Origin: Salinicola corii | GTDB lineage: Bacteria > Pseudomonadota > Gammaproteobacteria > Pseudomonadales > Halomonadaceae | Assembly (NCBI RefSeq): GCF_008298015.1 | Contig: NZ_VTPX01000013.1 | Span: forward strand, 1 to 64,000 | Length of the DNA: 64,000 bases | Direction: 5' to 3' | Shown: piece by piece, positions 55,749-63,994 of the stretch | Layout: every line of letters begins with the position of its first letter | Position numbering within the stretch: position 1 is the stretch's first letter | The notes under the pieces: model-generated | Told to the model about the DNA's origin: nothing | Seen by the model: the letters and a program-made list of their open reading frames with translations, nothing else | The model's database searches: none | Translations under genes and position numbers: made by a program

Positions 55749-56366
55749 ATGATACGTTCGCTACGCCGTACGCTAGACCGCCGACGTCAAGCCGATGGCC
55801 GCCATGGCTGGCTGTTCGACCCCTACACGGGCGACGAGATGGTGGCTATCGACTGCGAGACCACCGGACTCGACACCAGGACCGCCGAACTGGTCTCCAT
55901 TGCCGCGGTACGCATCAAGGGCGAGCGGGTGCTGACCAGCGACTCGCTGGATCTGCGCCTCCAGCCGCCGGCCAGCCTGCGCGGGGACTCTATCAAGATT
56001 CATCGGATGCGCGGCGTCGACCTGGAAGATGGCGACGCGCTGGAGGCGGCGCTGGAAAAGTTTCTCGATTTCGTTGGCAACCGTCCGCTGCTGGGGTGGT
56101 GCATCGATTACGACCTGGCGGTGCTGGACCGCCAGTTGCGGCCTCTATTCGCCTTCGGCCTGCCCAACGTCTGCATCGACATGGCGCGGCTCTATCTGCG
56201 AGAACTGCACCGGACGCAGCCGCAGATGTCGCCAACGGTGGATTTCGAGAGCGTCGCCGAGGCGCTCAACGTGCCGGTGATGGGTCGCCACACCGCCCTT
56301 GGCGATGCGGTGACCACCGCCTTGATGTACATACGCCTGAAGAAGGGTGCGTTGACGGCACGCTAG
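55749..56366 (+). CDS. DnaQ-like 3'-5' exonuclease
   Basis: 205 aa, DEDD exonuclease superfamily. Exo I is MVAIDCETTGLDTRTAELVS (Asp and Glu ligands), Exo II is LLGWCIDYDLAVLDRQL (note Cys-Ile-Asp-Tyr at the usual H/N-x-x-x-D-x site) and Exo III is GRHTALGDAVTTALMY (His-x4-Asp). It resembles the PolC/DnaQ-epsilon type found next to CBS-DUF294 genes. The ATG is 10 bp past the DUF294 stop, so the two genes form one operon. The substrate and the link to the transporter locus are not known. Confidence 0.88.
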   Translation: MIRSLRRTLDRRRQADGRHGWLFDPYTGDEMVAIDCETTGLDTRTAELVSIAAVRIKGERVLTSDSLDLRLQPPASLRGDSIKIHRMRGVDLEDGDALEAALEKFLDFVGNRPLLGWCIDYDLAVLDRQLRPLFAFGLPNVCIDMARLYLRELHRTQPQMSPTVDFESVAEALNVPVMGRHTALGDAVTTALMYIRLKKGALTAR

Positions 56367-56442
56367 AGGTTGGAGCATCGCAACTCGCTGGGCGCAGTGA
56401 TAGCATGAGCGCGCCTTCATACCCATCTGTGTCGCCCGACCC

Positions 56443-57297
56443 ATGCAAGCATCCATTGATACCCGGAAGTACGAATTCAACAAGCTGCAGAAGCGCCTGC
56501 GCCGTCAGGTCGGCAATGCGATCATCGACTACGGCATGATCCATGAAGGTGACAAGGTGATGGTGTGCCTGTCTGGCGGCAAGGACTCCTACACCATGCT
56601 GGAGATCCTGATGAGCCTGCAGCGCAACGCGCCGGTGAACTTCGATCTGGTTGCGGTCAATCTCGACCAGAAGCAGCCGGGCTTTCCGGAGCACGTGCTG
56701 CCCGAATACCTCGACGCCAAGGGCGTGGATTACCACATCCTGGAGCGCGACACCTATTCGGTGGTCAAGGAGAAGACGCCCGAGGGCAAGACGACCTGCG
56801 CGCTCTGCTCGCGTCTGCGGCGTGGTTCGCTCTACGGTTTCGCGGAGGAGATCGGGGCGACCAAGGTGGCGCTGGGGCATCACCGCGAAGACATCCTCGA
56901 GACGCTTTTCCTCAACATGTTCTTCGGTGGCTCGCTGAAGGCGATGCCGCCCAAGCTGCTCTCGGATGACGGCAGGAACATCGTCATTCGTCCGCTGGCG
57001 TACTGTCGTGAAGCCGATATCGCCGAATTCTCGCGACAGATGGGGTTTCCGATCATCCCCTGCAACCTGTGTGGCTCGCAGCCCAACATGCAGCGCCAGG
57101 TGGTCAAGGAGATGTTGGCGGAGTGGGAAGCCAAGCATCCCGGGCGACTGGAAACCATGTTCAAGGCGCTGACCAACGTCGCGCCGTCCCAACTGGCGGA
57201 TCGCAGTCTGTTCGATTTCGAGGGACTGGAAGCCAAACAGCGGCGGATGCAGGAGACGCGGATCGACGCGTTCGACCTGCTCACCCGCGAGGCCTGA
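56443..57297 (+). CDS. ttcA: tRNA 2-thiocytidine(32) synthetase
   Basis: 284 aa. Adds sulfur to C32 of certain tRNAs using ATP and a 4Fe-4S cluster. PP-loop [13 protein letters not shown], the first cysteine pair in [12 protein letters not shown] and the third in [16 protein letters not shown] are all present; the body follows E. coli TtcA closely ([19 protein letters not shown]). The start ATG 56443 ([20 protein letters not shown]) fits the family but no good Shine-Dalgarno sequence precedes it. The C-terminal tail is shorter than in E. coli (about 311 aa). Confidence 0.95.
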   Translation: MQASIDTRKYEFNKLQKRLRRQVGNAIIDYGMIHEGDKVMVCLSGGKDSYTMLEILMSLQRNAPVNFDLVAVNLDQKQPGFPEHVLPEYLDAKGVDYHILERDTYSVVKEKTPEGKTTCALCSRLRRGSLYGFAEEIGATKVALGHHREDILETLFLNMFFGGSLKAMPPKLLSDDGRNIVIRPLAYCREADIAEFSRQMGFPIIPCNLCGSQPNMQRQVVKEMLAEWEAKHPGRLETMFKALTNVAPSQLADRSLFDFEGLEAKQRRMQETRIDAFDLLTREA

Positions 57298-57317
57298 TCG
57301 AGCACGGAGTTCCAGAG

Positions 57318-57343
57318 GCACGCCGGGCGATGTCCGGCGGGCC
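57318..57343. terminator. Hairpin between convergent ttcA and hpxO
   Basis: GGC-A-CGCCGG and CCGGCG-G-GCC pair around GCGATGT. It lies 20 bp after the ttcA stop and 10 bp before the hpxO stop; TTT follows on the plus strand. Confidence 0.55.
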
Positions 57344-57352
57344 TTTGGCGTT

Positions 57353-58528
57353 CTAGCCCAGCGGGCCGCCCAGAATCGTCTTGCGCATCCCCGCCATGAT
57401 GTGACTGCCATCTTCTGCGGCCAGCTCGGCGTACCACGCCCGGGTGGCGGCGGGCTCGGCGCCGTGCGTGGTCTCGGCGCGTTTGCGGGCGCGGCTGACG
57501 ATCTCCCCGACACGCTCGGCGCGAGCCTCGTCGTAGGCTTTCAGAGCTTTCGCCACGTCGCCTCCGGCGCTATCCAGCGCTCGCGCCAGCACCCAGGCAT
57601 CCTCCATCGCCTGGCAGCCGCCCTGGCCCAGATCTGGAGCCATGCCGTGGGCGGCATCCCCGAGAATCGCCGCGTGCTCGCCGATCAGCGTCTCCAGCGG
57701 TTCGATGTCGTGGATCTCGACGCGGGCCATGGCAGCGGGGTCGAACCGGTCGAGCAAACGCTGGACCGGTTCAGCCCAGCCGGCGAAGTGTCGTGAAAGC
57801 TCCTTCCGGTAACTCGACGGGACGTTGGGTGTGTCGGCCGGTAGCGGCACGTCGAAGAAGCAGTAGAACTCCGGCGTGGCCGGGTCGCCGCTCATCGGCA
57901 TCATCGATACGCGCTGATGATCGCCGACGTACTGCACCCAATGATCGAGCGGCGCCAGGTCGGGCGTTGCCGCGACGCGCACGTTCCAGTTGACGTAGCC
58001 GCAGTAGCGTCGTCGAACGGGCCTGCCCAGCGCACGTTCGCGCAGCTTCGAGTGCGTGCCGTCGGCGATCACGATCAGATCGGTCTGGCGGGTCGAGCCG
58101 TCGGAGAATTCGGCGGTGACGCCGCCGCCATCGGTCGTCTCGAAATCGGTGCAGGCCAGGCCGAGGGTGACGTTGTCCTGGCCGACCGCATCCAGCAGCA
58201 GCGATTGCAGTGTCGCGCGCGTGATCGGGCAGGCACGCTGCCCGACCTCGTCGTAAAGCGGCTGGAGGCTGAAGCGGGTCAAGGGCTTGCCGCTCTTGTC
58301 GAGATACGCCATCTCGTTCATGCGACCGCTAGCCTGTTCCACGGCATCGCCCACGCCCAGCGCCTTGAGGACCTTGACGCCGTTGGACCACACCGAGATG
58401 GCAGCGCCCACCGGACGAAGGTTGGCGACACGGTCGAAGACCTCGACCCGATGGCCGGCCTGTTGAAGTGCCAGCGCGGCGGTGAGCCCGCCCATGCCGG
58501 CGCCGACGACGAGTACGTTCAGCGTCAT
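57353..58528 (-). CDS. hpxO: FAD-dependent urate hydroxylase
   Basis: 391 aa flavoprotein monooxygenase; converts urate to 5-hydroxyisourate with NADH. The dinucleotide fold VLVVGAGMGGLTAALALQQAG, the PVGAAISVWSNGVKVLKALG segment, CGYVNWNVRV, the FAD motif AAILGDAAHGMAPDLGQGGC and the ending MRKTILGGPLG match HpxO of Klebsiella along the whole length. Other purine-degradation genes are not in the window. It is monocistronic, leftward, with a palindromic site (58582-58597) upstream. Other 3-hydroxybenzoate-type hydroxylases of the same superfamily are less like it. Confidence 0.85.
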   Translation of the reverse strand: MTLNVLVVGAGMGGLTAALALQQAGHRVEVFDRVANLRPVGAAISVWSNGVKVLKALGVGDAVEQASGRMNEMAYLDKSGKPLTRFSLQPLYDEVGQRACPITRATLQSLLLDAVGQDNVTLGLACTDFETTDGGGVTAEFSDGSTRQTDLIVIADGTHSKLRERALGRPVRRRYCGYVNWNVRVAATPDLAPLDHWVQYVGDHQRVSMMPMSGDPATPEFYCFFDVPLPADTPNVPSSYRKELSRHFAGWAEPVQRLLDRFDPAAMARVEIHDIEPLETLIGEHAAILGDAAHGMAPDLGQGGCQAMEDAWVLARALDSAGGDVAKALKAYDEARAERVGEIVSRARKRAETTHGAEPAATRAWYAELAAEDGSHIMAGMRKTILGGPLG

Positions 58529-58581
58529 TGGAGTGTCCTGTGTTGTTGTTGGCGTTGATCGGTAGAAGGTCGGGATAAAAC

Positions 58582-58597
58582 CTGACCGATCGATCAG
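58582..58597. promoter_or_regulatory. Near-palindrome upstream of hpxO, operator candidate
   Basis: CTGACCGATCGATCAG is a 16-bp palindrome with one mismatched pair, 54 bp before the hpxO start. The ACCGATCGGT-like core resembles TetR-family operators. It lies in the divergent hpxO / hydrolase region. Confidence 0.4.
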
Positions 58598-58702
58598 ATT
58601 TCATATCCTACGCAAAAAAGATATCCGGTGGGAATGGTACGCGAACCTCGCTGCGTTCGATTACGCTGTTGCGATTCCCAAGAACCGAACAGGGAGGCAT
58701 CG

Positions 58703-59428
58703 ATGGCCAAGCAGGCGGTACCGCCGACACTCGACATTCAGGATAGCGAACGGTTGCGTGTCGCGCTGAGCCGTGGCGACGGTTCGCGTCACGAGACAGC
58801 CCTCGGCAGCGTAACCGTCGAAGGCAAGGCGACTGGTGCGCGGCTGGTGCTCTGCCACGGCGCGGGGGGCGGGCACGAATCGACGTTCCTGACCGAATTG
58901 CGCCAGCGTCTGGCTGCCAGCGGCATTCAGGTGGTGGCGCTGGAGTTCGCTTACATGGCAACCGCGCGACGGGAGGGGCGTCGTCGCCCGCCGCCGAAGA
59001 TCGATACCCTGATGGCGGAACTGACCGAGTGGCGCCGGGTGCTGATGGAGCTCGACGACGGGATGCCGCTCTGGCTCGGCGGGAAGTCGATGGGCGGCCG
59101 CGTTGCTAGCCTGCTGGCGACCCGGATCGCCCTGGCGGGGCTGGTCCTGTTCGGATACCCGTTCCATCCCCCCGGCAAGCCTACCCGTTTACGACTCGAA
59201 CACTGGCCGCAGATTGCCTGTCCCGTGCTGCTGTTCCAGGGAACCCGCGACCCTTTCGGACGGCGTGACGAGGTCGAAGGGTATGAGCTGCCGGTGCAGG
59301 TCGAGTGCCACTTCATGGACGGCGGAGACCATGACTGGCAGGTGCCCAAACGTTGTGCGCACACGCAGTCGACATTGATCGACGAAGCTACCGGCCACGT
59401 GGCGCGGCGGCTCGGCGCAAGTGGATGA
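58703..59428 (+). CDS. Alpha/beta hydrolase of the KANL3/Tex30 type
   Basis: 241 aa, single alpha/beta-hydrolase domain. The oxyanion region is RLVLCHGAGGGHESTFLTEL, the nucleophile elbow GGKSMGGRVASLL (Ser), the acid in LFQGTRDPFGRRDE and the His in MDGGDHDWQVPK. The layout matches the KANL3/Tex30-like (dienelactone-hydrolase-related) group whose substrates are unknown. ATG 58703 follows AGGGAGGC; an in-frame ATG at 58628 is rejected for lack of a site. It is divergent from hpxO and ends before the tRNA cluster. Confidence 0.85.
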   Translation: MAKQAVPPTLDIQDSERLRVALSRGDGSRHETALGSVTVEGKATGARLVLCHGAGGGHESTFLTELRQRLAASGIQVVALEFAYMATARREGRRRPPPKIDTLMAELTEWRRVLMELDDGMPLWLGGKSMGGRVASLLATRIALAGLVLFGYPFHPPGKPTRLRLEHWPQIACPVLLFQGTRDPFGRRDEVEGYELPVQVECHFMDGGDHDWQVPKRCAHTQSTLIDEATGHVARRLGASG

Positions 59429-59459
59429 TCCGGATGGAGAAAAGCGCGATGAAAAGCTG

Positions 59460-59487
59460 TTGACTTTCAACCGGTCACAGGTAGAAT
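59460..59487 (+). promoter_or_regulatory. Sigma-70 promoter of the tRNA cluster
   Basis: TTGACT (59460-59465) and TAGAAT (59482-59487) with a 16-bp spacer, 18 bp before the first tRNA. The GC-rich discriminator GCAGCGCC fits a stringently controlled stable-RNA promoter. Confidence 0.75.
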
Positions 59488-59505
59488 GCAGCGCCACGTG
59501 ACCAC

Positions 59506-59581
59506 GGGTGGTTAGCTCAGTTGGGAGAGCACCAGCCTTACAAGCTGGGGGTCACAGGTTCGAACCCTGTACCACCCACCA
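59506..59581 (+). tRNA. tRNA-Val (anticodon TAC)
   Basis: 76 bases with encoded CCA. Acceptor GGGTGGT/ACCACCC, anticodon stem CCAGC/GCTGG around loop CTTACAA, and T arm ACAGG-TTCGAAC-CCTGT all pair. Anticodon TAC reads GUA/GUG valine codons. First gene of a five-tRNA cluster. Confidence 0.96.
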
Positions 59582-59635
59582 CTGCGTTTTCGTAGTGCTC
59601 GGTTTCACGTGTTGCAAGTCGCAGTTGGAAAACGC

Positions 59636-59712
59636 GGACCGGTAGTTCAGTTGGTTAGAATGCCGGCCTGTCACGCCGGAGGTCGCGGGTTCGAGTCCCG
59701 TCCGGTCCGCCA
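59636..59712 (+). tRNA. tRNA-Asp (anticodon GTC), copy 1
   Basis: 77 bases with encoded CCA. Acceptor GGACCGG/CCGGTCC, anticodon stem CCGGC/GCCGG around CTGTCAC, T arm GCGGG-TTCGAGT-CCCGT. Discriminator G, as required for aspartate identity. Confidence 0.96.
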
Positions 59713-59815
59713 TTTCCGTCGACATCGCACGCCGCAAGGTTTGCAGTGTCACCCGCCAGTCGCGTAGTTGGTATCGTTGGTCTGCGTTTCGACTCAAACC
59801 CCCGATGCATCGAGT

Positions 59816-59892
59816 GGACCGGTAGTTCAGTCGGTTAGAATGCCGGCCTGTCACGCCGGAGGTCGCGAGTTCGAGTCTCGTCCGGTCCGCCA
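59816..59892 (+). tRNA. tRNA-Asp (anticodon GTC), copy 2, T-arm variant
   Basis: 77 bases. Identical to copy 1 except in the D loop (TCGGTT for TTGGTT) and in the T stem, which reads GCGAG-TTCGAGT-CTCGT. The two T-stem changes replace one G-C by an A-T pair, so the fold is kept. The 103-bp spacers on its two sides differ from the others. Confidence 0.95.
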
Positions 59893-59923
59893 CGCTTCGC
59901 CCTGGTATAGTTTGACGTCGTCT

Positions 59924-60000
59924 GGGTGGTTAGCTCAGCTGGTTAGAGCACCAGCCTCACATGCTGGGGGTCACAGGTTCGAGTCCTGTACCACCCACCA
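59924..60000 (+). tRNA. tRNA-Val (anticodon CAC)
   Basis: 77 bases with CCA. Acceptor GGGTGGT/ACCACCC, anticodon stem CCAGC/GCTGG around loop CTCACAT, T arm ACAGG-TTCGAGT-CCTGT. Anticodon CAC reads GUG. The body is almost the same as the tRNA-Val at 59506, so this is a duplicated and diverged isoacceptor. Confidence 0.93.
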
Positions 60001-60004
60001 CAGC

Positions 60005-60081
60005 GGACCGGTAGTTCAGTTGGTTAGAATGCCGGCCTGTCACGCCGGAGGTCGCGGGTTCGAGTCCCGTCCGGTCCGCCA
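60005..60081 (+). tRNA. tRNA-Asp (anticodon GTC), copy 3
   Basis: 77 bases, the same sequence as copy 1 throughout the tRNA. It begins only 4 bases after the CCA of the preceding tRNA-Val, so both come from one transcript. Confidence 0.95.
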
Positions 60082-60347
60082 TCGACGTCTTCTGCTTCAA
60101 TCATTATCTCTCCGCTGCCCCGTTTCACAATGGACCTCCTGGGTGGTGAGCTTTCCCCTCGCCCGATTCCATTCGCTTTCTCTGCTTGCCGTTGATTCAT
60201 TGCTAAACCGTCCGTTCCGATGCACCGGTGGAGAAGATACCGCTTTGGTGGAATGGCTCTCGTCGCGGTTTTCGTTACACTGGTCCTCATACGCGCGTTT
60301 GAAACTGCTGCCGGCGGTGTGCGCCTCGACATGAGTGGATCCGATTC

Positions 60348-62360
60348 GTGACGCGTTTTCCCAATCTCTTTCGTCCTTTGCAAGTTGGCTCGCTAACGCT
60401 GCGCAACCGCGTGGTGATGGGGTCGATGCATACCAACCTGGAAGAAGCACCGAACGGTTTCGAGCGTCTGGCGGCGTTCTACGCGGAAAGGGCACGTCAT
60501 GGGGTGGGGTTGATCGTCACCGGTGGCATTTCGCCCAACCCCGAGGGGGCGGTCTTTCAGGGCGCCGCCAAGCTCACCGACGAGGCCGAAGCCGAGCAGC
60601 ATCGCCCGGTGGTGGAAGCTGTCCACGCACACGGCGCGCATATCTGCCTGCAGATTCTGCACGCGGGCCGCTATGCCTACTCCCCGGATCTGGTGGCGCC
60701 CTCGGCGATCGCCGCACCGATCAATCGGTTCGTGCCGCGGGCATTGAGTGGCGACGAGGTCGAACGCCAGATCGACGACTTCGTGCGCTGCGCCAGGTTG
60801 GCGCAGCGCGCGGGGTACGACGGCGTCGAGATCATGGGCTCGGAAGGTTACCTGATCAATCAGTTCCTGTGCCGCCGTACCAACCATCGCGATGACGCCT
60901 GGGGTGGCGACGCGCGGCATCGCAGCCGGTTCGCGCTCGAGATCGTGCGCCGGGTCCGTGAAGCCTGCGGCACGGGTTTTCTGTTGATCTTCCGACTGTC
61001 GATGATCGATCTGGTCGAGGATGGCAGTACCCGTGACGAGATCGTGGCGCTGGCGCTGGCGGTCGAGCAAGCCGGGGCGGATGTGATCAACAGCGGGATC
61101 GGCTGGCACGAGGCGCGGGTGCCGACCATCGTGACCAGCGTGCCGCGCGCCGCCTTCGTGGTCGTCGGCCGGGCGGCGCGCGAGGCGGTCTCGATACCGC
61201 TGATCGCGACCAACCGTATCAACATGCCGGCGGTGGCGGAGACCGTACTGGCCGGCGGGCATGCCGACCTGGTCTCTATGGCGCGCCCCTTTCTGGCCGA
61301 TCCGGCATGGGTGACCAAGGCCGAGCAGGGGCGGGTCGACGAGATCAATACCTGCATCGCCTGCAATCAGGCCTGTCTCGATCACACCTTCAAGGGCAAG
61401 CTGACCTCCTGCCTGGTCAACCCGCGCGCCTGTCACGAGACGGAACTGACGCTGTCGCCGGCCGCGACTTCCAAGCGGGTCGCCGTGGTCGGAGCGGGCC
61501 CGGCGGGGCTGGCCGCGGCCACGGCCTGCTCCGAACGCGGGCATCGAGTGACGCTGTTCGAGCGTGATCCGGAGATCGGCGGCCAGTTCCGGTTGGCACA
61601 GCGCATACCCGGGAAGGAGGAGTTCGCCGAGACGCTGCGTTACTTCGCGACCCGGTTGGCGCTGCTTGGCGTGGAGCTGCGCCTCAACGCGGAAGCCGGG
61701 GTCCAGCAGTTGCAGGATTTCGACGAGATCGTCATCGCCACCGGCGTCAGGCCCCGCGAACTCGAACTGGAGGGGATCGATCACCCCAGCGTGATCTCCT
61801 ATCCCATGGCGATCCAGCATCCGGAGCGCGTCGGCCGTCGGGTCGCGATCATCGGCGCCGGCGGGATCGGCTTCGATGTGGCGGAGCTGCTCTCCCACGC
61901 CGAGCAGCCGGCACTGGATCCCGAACGCTGGTGCGACGAATGGGGCGTGGATCTGAGCGTCGAACGCCCCGGCGGTCTGAAGGCGCGGCTGCCGCCTGCC
62001 GTGCCGCGCCAGATCACCCTGTTGCAACGCAAGACCGGAAAGCCAGGCGCCGGGCTCGGCGTCACCACCGGCTGGGTGCATCGGGCGGCGCTGCGGGCGC
62101 GTCAGGTCGAGACGCTGTCGGGATGCACCTACCACCGAGTGGATGACGCTGGGTTGCATGTCAGTGTCGATGGTGAGCCCCGCTCGCTGGCGGTCGATAC
62201 CGTCGTGATCTGCGCCGGGCAGGAGTCGCAGCAGGCGCTTTACGAGGCGATGCAGGGATTTGGCGTGGGGGTTCACCGTATCGGCGGAGCCGAGCGCGCC
62301 GCGGAGATCGATGCCAAGCGGGCCATCGACCAGGGAGTGCGGCTGGCAGCGACCTTGTGA
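60348..62360 (+). CDS. fadH: NADPH-dependent 2,4-dienoyl-CoA reductase
   Basis: 670 aa against 672 in E. coli. Reduces 2,4-dienoyl-CoA in beta-oxidation of unsaturated fatty acids. An FMN TIM barrel (about 1-330; FRPLQVGSLTLRNRVVMGSM with HTNLEE) is followed by the 4Fe-4S cysteines (INTCIACNQACLD and TSCLVNPRAC), an FAD domain (VAVVGAGPAGLAAATA) and an NADPH domain (VAIIGAGGIGFDVAELL). Similarity runs the full length (LQILHAGRYAYSP, GWHEARVPTIVTSVPRAAF, RINMPAVAE). The start is a GTG at 60348. No other fad genes are nearby. Confidence 0.95.
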   Translation: MTRFPNLFRPLQVGSLTLRNRVVMGSMHTNLEEAPNGFERLAAFYAERARHGVGLIVTGGISPNPEGAVFQGAAKLTDEAEAEQHRPVVEAVHAHGAHICLQILHAGRYAYSPDLVAPSAIAAPINRFVPRALSGDEVERQIDDFVRCARLAQRAGYDGVEIMGSEGYLINQFLCRRTNHRDDAWGGDARHRSRFALEIVRRVREACGTGFLLIFRLSMIDLVEDGSTRDEIVALALAVEQAGADVINSGIGWHEARVPTIVTSVPRAAFVVVGRAAREAVSIPLIATNRINMPAVAETVLAGGHADLVSMARPFLADPAWVTKAEQGRVDEINTCIACNQACLDHTFKGKLTSCLVNPRACHETELTLSPAATSKRVAVVGAGPAGLAAATACSERGHRVTLFERDPEIGGQFRLAQRIPGKEEFAETLRYFATRLALLGVELRLNAEAGVQQLQDFDEIVIATGVRPRELELEGIDHPSVISYPMAIQHPERVGRRVAIIGAGGIGFDVAELLSHAEQPALDPERWCDEWGVDLSVERPGGLKARLPPAVPRQITLLQRKTGKPGAGLGVTTGWVHRAALRARQVETLSGCTYHRVDDAGLHVSVDGEPRSLAVDTVVICAGQESQQALYEAMQGFGVGVHRIGGAERAAEIDAKRAIDQGVRLAATL

Positions 62361-62372
62361 GCGCGAGCCGGG
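62357..62372 (+). repeat. 16-bp direct repeat, copy 1
   Basis: GTGAGCGCGAGCCGGG, overlapping the fadH stop codon. The same 16 bases recur at 62454-62469, 97 bp further on. Confidence 0.6.
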
Positions 62373-62453
62373 TTTGCGTTGAGTCAGCGTGAATGGCCGG
62401 GTCCCGCACGCTGCCGATAGGCAAGAGCAGATGTTAGACTCGGGCGTTCACCA

Positions 62454-62469
62454 GTGAGCGCGAGCCGGG
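62454..62469 (+). repeat. 16-bp direct repeat, copy 2
   Basis: Second exact copy of GTGAGCGCGAGCCGGG, in the fadH to threonine aldolase gap. The pair may mark a small duplication. Confidence 0.6.
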
Positions 62470-62625
62470 CGACGGCGACCCCGTCGCTGACTGGGTCGCG
62501 CTTCTTGTTATTCAGGCTGCCATGGTTTCGACCGTCATGCCTGACCCTCGGAAAACGCGGACTCTGCACGCCGTGACCGGCCCGAGTCGCTTTTCTCGAT
62601 GGAGGGATCGTACAAGGACCCCCAG

Positions 62626-63675
62626 ATGACATCCGATTGTAGCCCTCGCTATCTGGCGAGCGACAACACTTCCGGCATCTGCCCGGAAGCCCTCGATTAC
62701 CTGATCCGGGCAAACGCCAGCGACGATCTCGCCTACGGCAACGATGCCTGGACCCATCGCGCCGCGGATCGTTTCCGCGAGCTTTTCGATTACGACTGCG
62801 ACGTCTTCTTCGTCTTCAACGGTACGGCCGCCAATTCGCTCTCGCTGGCGGCGCTGGGGCAGAGCTACCACAGCGTGATCTGCCACGAACTGGCCCATAT
62901 CGAGACCGACGAGTGCGGCGGGCCGGAGTTTTTCTCCAACGGCTCCAAGTTGCTGACCAGCCCCGGTGAAAACGGCAAGCTGACGCCCGAGGGGATCGAG
63001 CGTCTCGTGGTCAAGCGTAACGATATCCACTATCCCAAGCCGCGGGTGGTCTCGATCACTCAGGCCACCGAAGTGGGGACGGTCTATTCCCGCGAGGAGC
63101 TGCTGGCGATTCGTACCGTCGCCGACAAGTACGATCTGCGCGTGCACATGGATGGCGCGCGCTTCGCCAATGCCTGCAGTGCGCTGGATGCCTCGCCTGC
63201 CGAGCTGACCTGGCAGGCCGGCGTCGATGTGCTCTGCTTTTCCGGCACCAAGAATGGCTTGCCGATGGGCGAGGCGATCCTGTTCTTCAACAAGGAGCTG
63301 GCCGAGGATTTCGCCTATCGCTGCAAGCAGGCGGGACAGTTGGCTTCCAAGATGCGTTTCATCGCCGCGCCCTGGCTGGGCCTGCTGGAATCCGGTGCCT
63401 GGCGGCGCAATGCCGATCACGCCAACGCCATGGCTCGCTATCTCGCCGACGGCCTGGCATCGCTTCCCGGCGCGTCGCTGATGTTTCCGACCCAGGCCAA
63501 CAGCGTATTCGTGAGCCTACCGGAACCGGTCATCTCCCAACTGCGCGCCCAGGGCTGGACTTTCTATACTTTCATCGGGGCTGGTGGGGCACGTTTCGTC
63601 TGCTCCTGGAACACGACCTCCGAGCTGCTCGATCAACTGCTGGCTGACGCTCGCGCCGCCTTCGACGCACCCTGA
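62626..63675 (+). CDS. ltaE: Low-specificity L-threonine aldolase
   Basis: 349 aa PLP enzyme, cleaves L-threonine or allo-threonine to glycine and acetaldehyde. Signatures: YLASDNTSGICPEALDYLIR, the FVFNGTAANSLSLAAL segment, CHELAHIETDECGGPEF, HMDGARFANA (Asp ligand of PLP) and Lys209 in CFSGTKNGLPMGEA. The ending WNTTSELLDQLLADARAAF also fits. ATG 62626 is chosen because AAGGA lies 7 nt upstream; the in-frame ATG at 62599 has none. A possible partner in glycine/serine metabolism; no operon is formed with fadH, 265 bp away. Confidence 0.9.
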   Translation: MTSDCSPRYLASDNTSGICPEALDYLIRANASDDLAYGNDAWTHRAADRFRELFDYDCDVFFVFNGTAANSLSLAALGQSYHSVICHELAHIETDECGGPEFFSNGSKLLTSPGENGKLTPEGIERLVVKRNDIHYPKPRVVSITQATEVGTVYSREELLAIRTVADKYDLRVHMDGARFANACSALDASPAELTWQAGVDVLCFSGTKNGLPMGEAILFFNKELAEDFAYRCKQAGQLASKMRFIAAPWLGLLESGAWRRNADHANAMARYLADGLASLPGASLMFPTQANSVFVSLPEPVISQLRAQGWTFYTFIGAGGARFVCSWNTTSELLDQLLADARAAFDAP

Positions 63676-63682
63676 CGGGTAC

Positions 63683-63707
63683 CGGCGCCCGATCCCCTCG
63701 GGCGCCG
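63683..63707 (+). terminator. Hairpin after the threonine aldolase gene
   Basis: CGGCGCCCGA and TCGGGCGCCG form a perfect 10-bp stem around TCCCC, 8 bp after the stop. No T tract, so termination efficiency is uncertain. Confidence 0.6.
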
Positions 63708-63994
63708 ATCGGGCCTCGCCATGCCCGCGATGAACCGCGAGCGAATTTGTCCCGACTTTTCTATGAGTTACAGATGCCTGCGGTAACCGACGCATTTTGT
63801 CGATGCAAATTCCCCGTGCATCGAAACCGGATCGTGGTAGCGTGTTCTAAAGCGTGTATTTCGACGCTGCGTTGAAAAGACTCGCAAAATGGGTCTTCCC
63901 GACGCTTCGTGCATCTGTCTATGCTGATAGTCAGCTAGCCCGGCTGGCAGGGCGTTCGCCCTGAGCGGTTGGGGGTCACGACCAGGAGGCTTCC
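63708..63994. other. Intergenic region before the last, cut gene
   Basis: About 290 bases with no gene. It includes an inverted repeat TCGATGCA (63800-63807) / TGCATCGA (63817-63824) with a 9-bp spacer, and then an AT-richer stretch that should hold the promoter of the gene beginning at 63995. The cognate regulator is unknown. Confidence 0.45.

Noticed and set aside
59506-60081. Repeats in this region as a CRISPR array
   Set aside because: The repeated units are complete tRNA genes with proper cloverleaf pairing, not CRISPR repeats.
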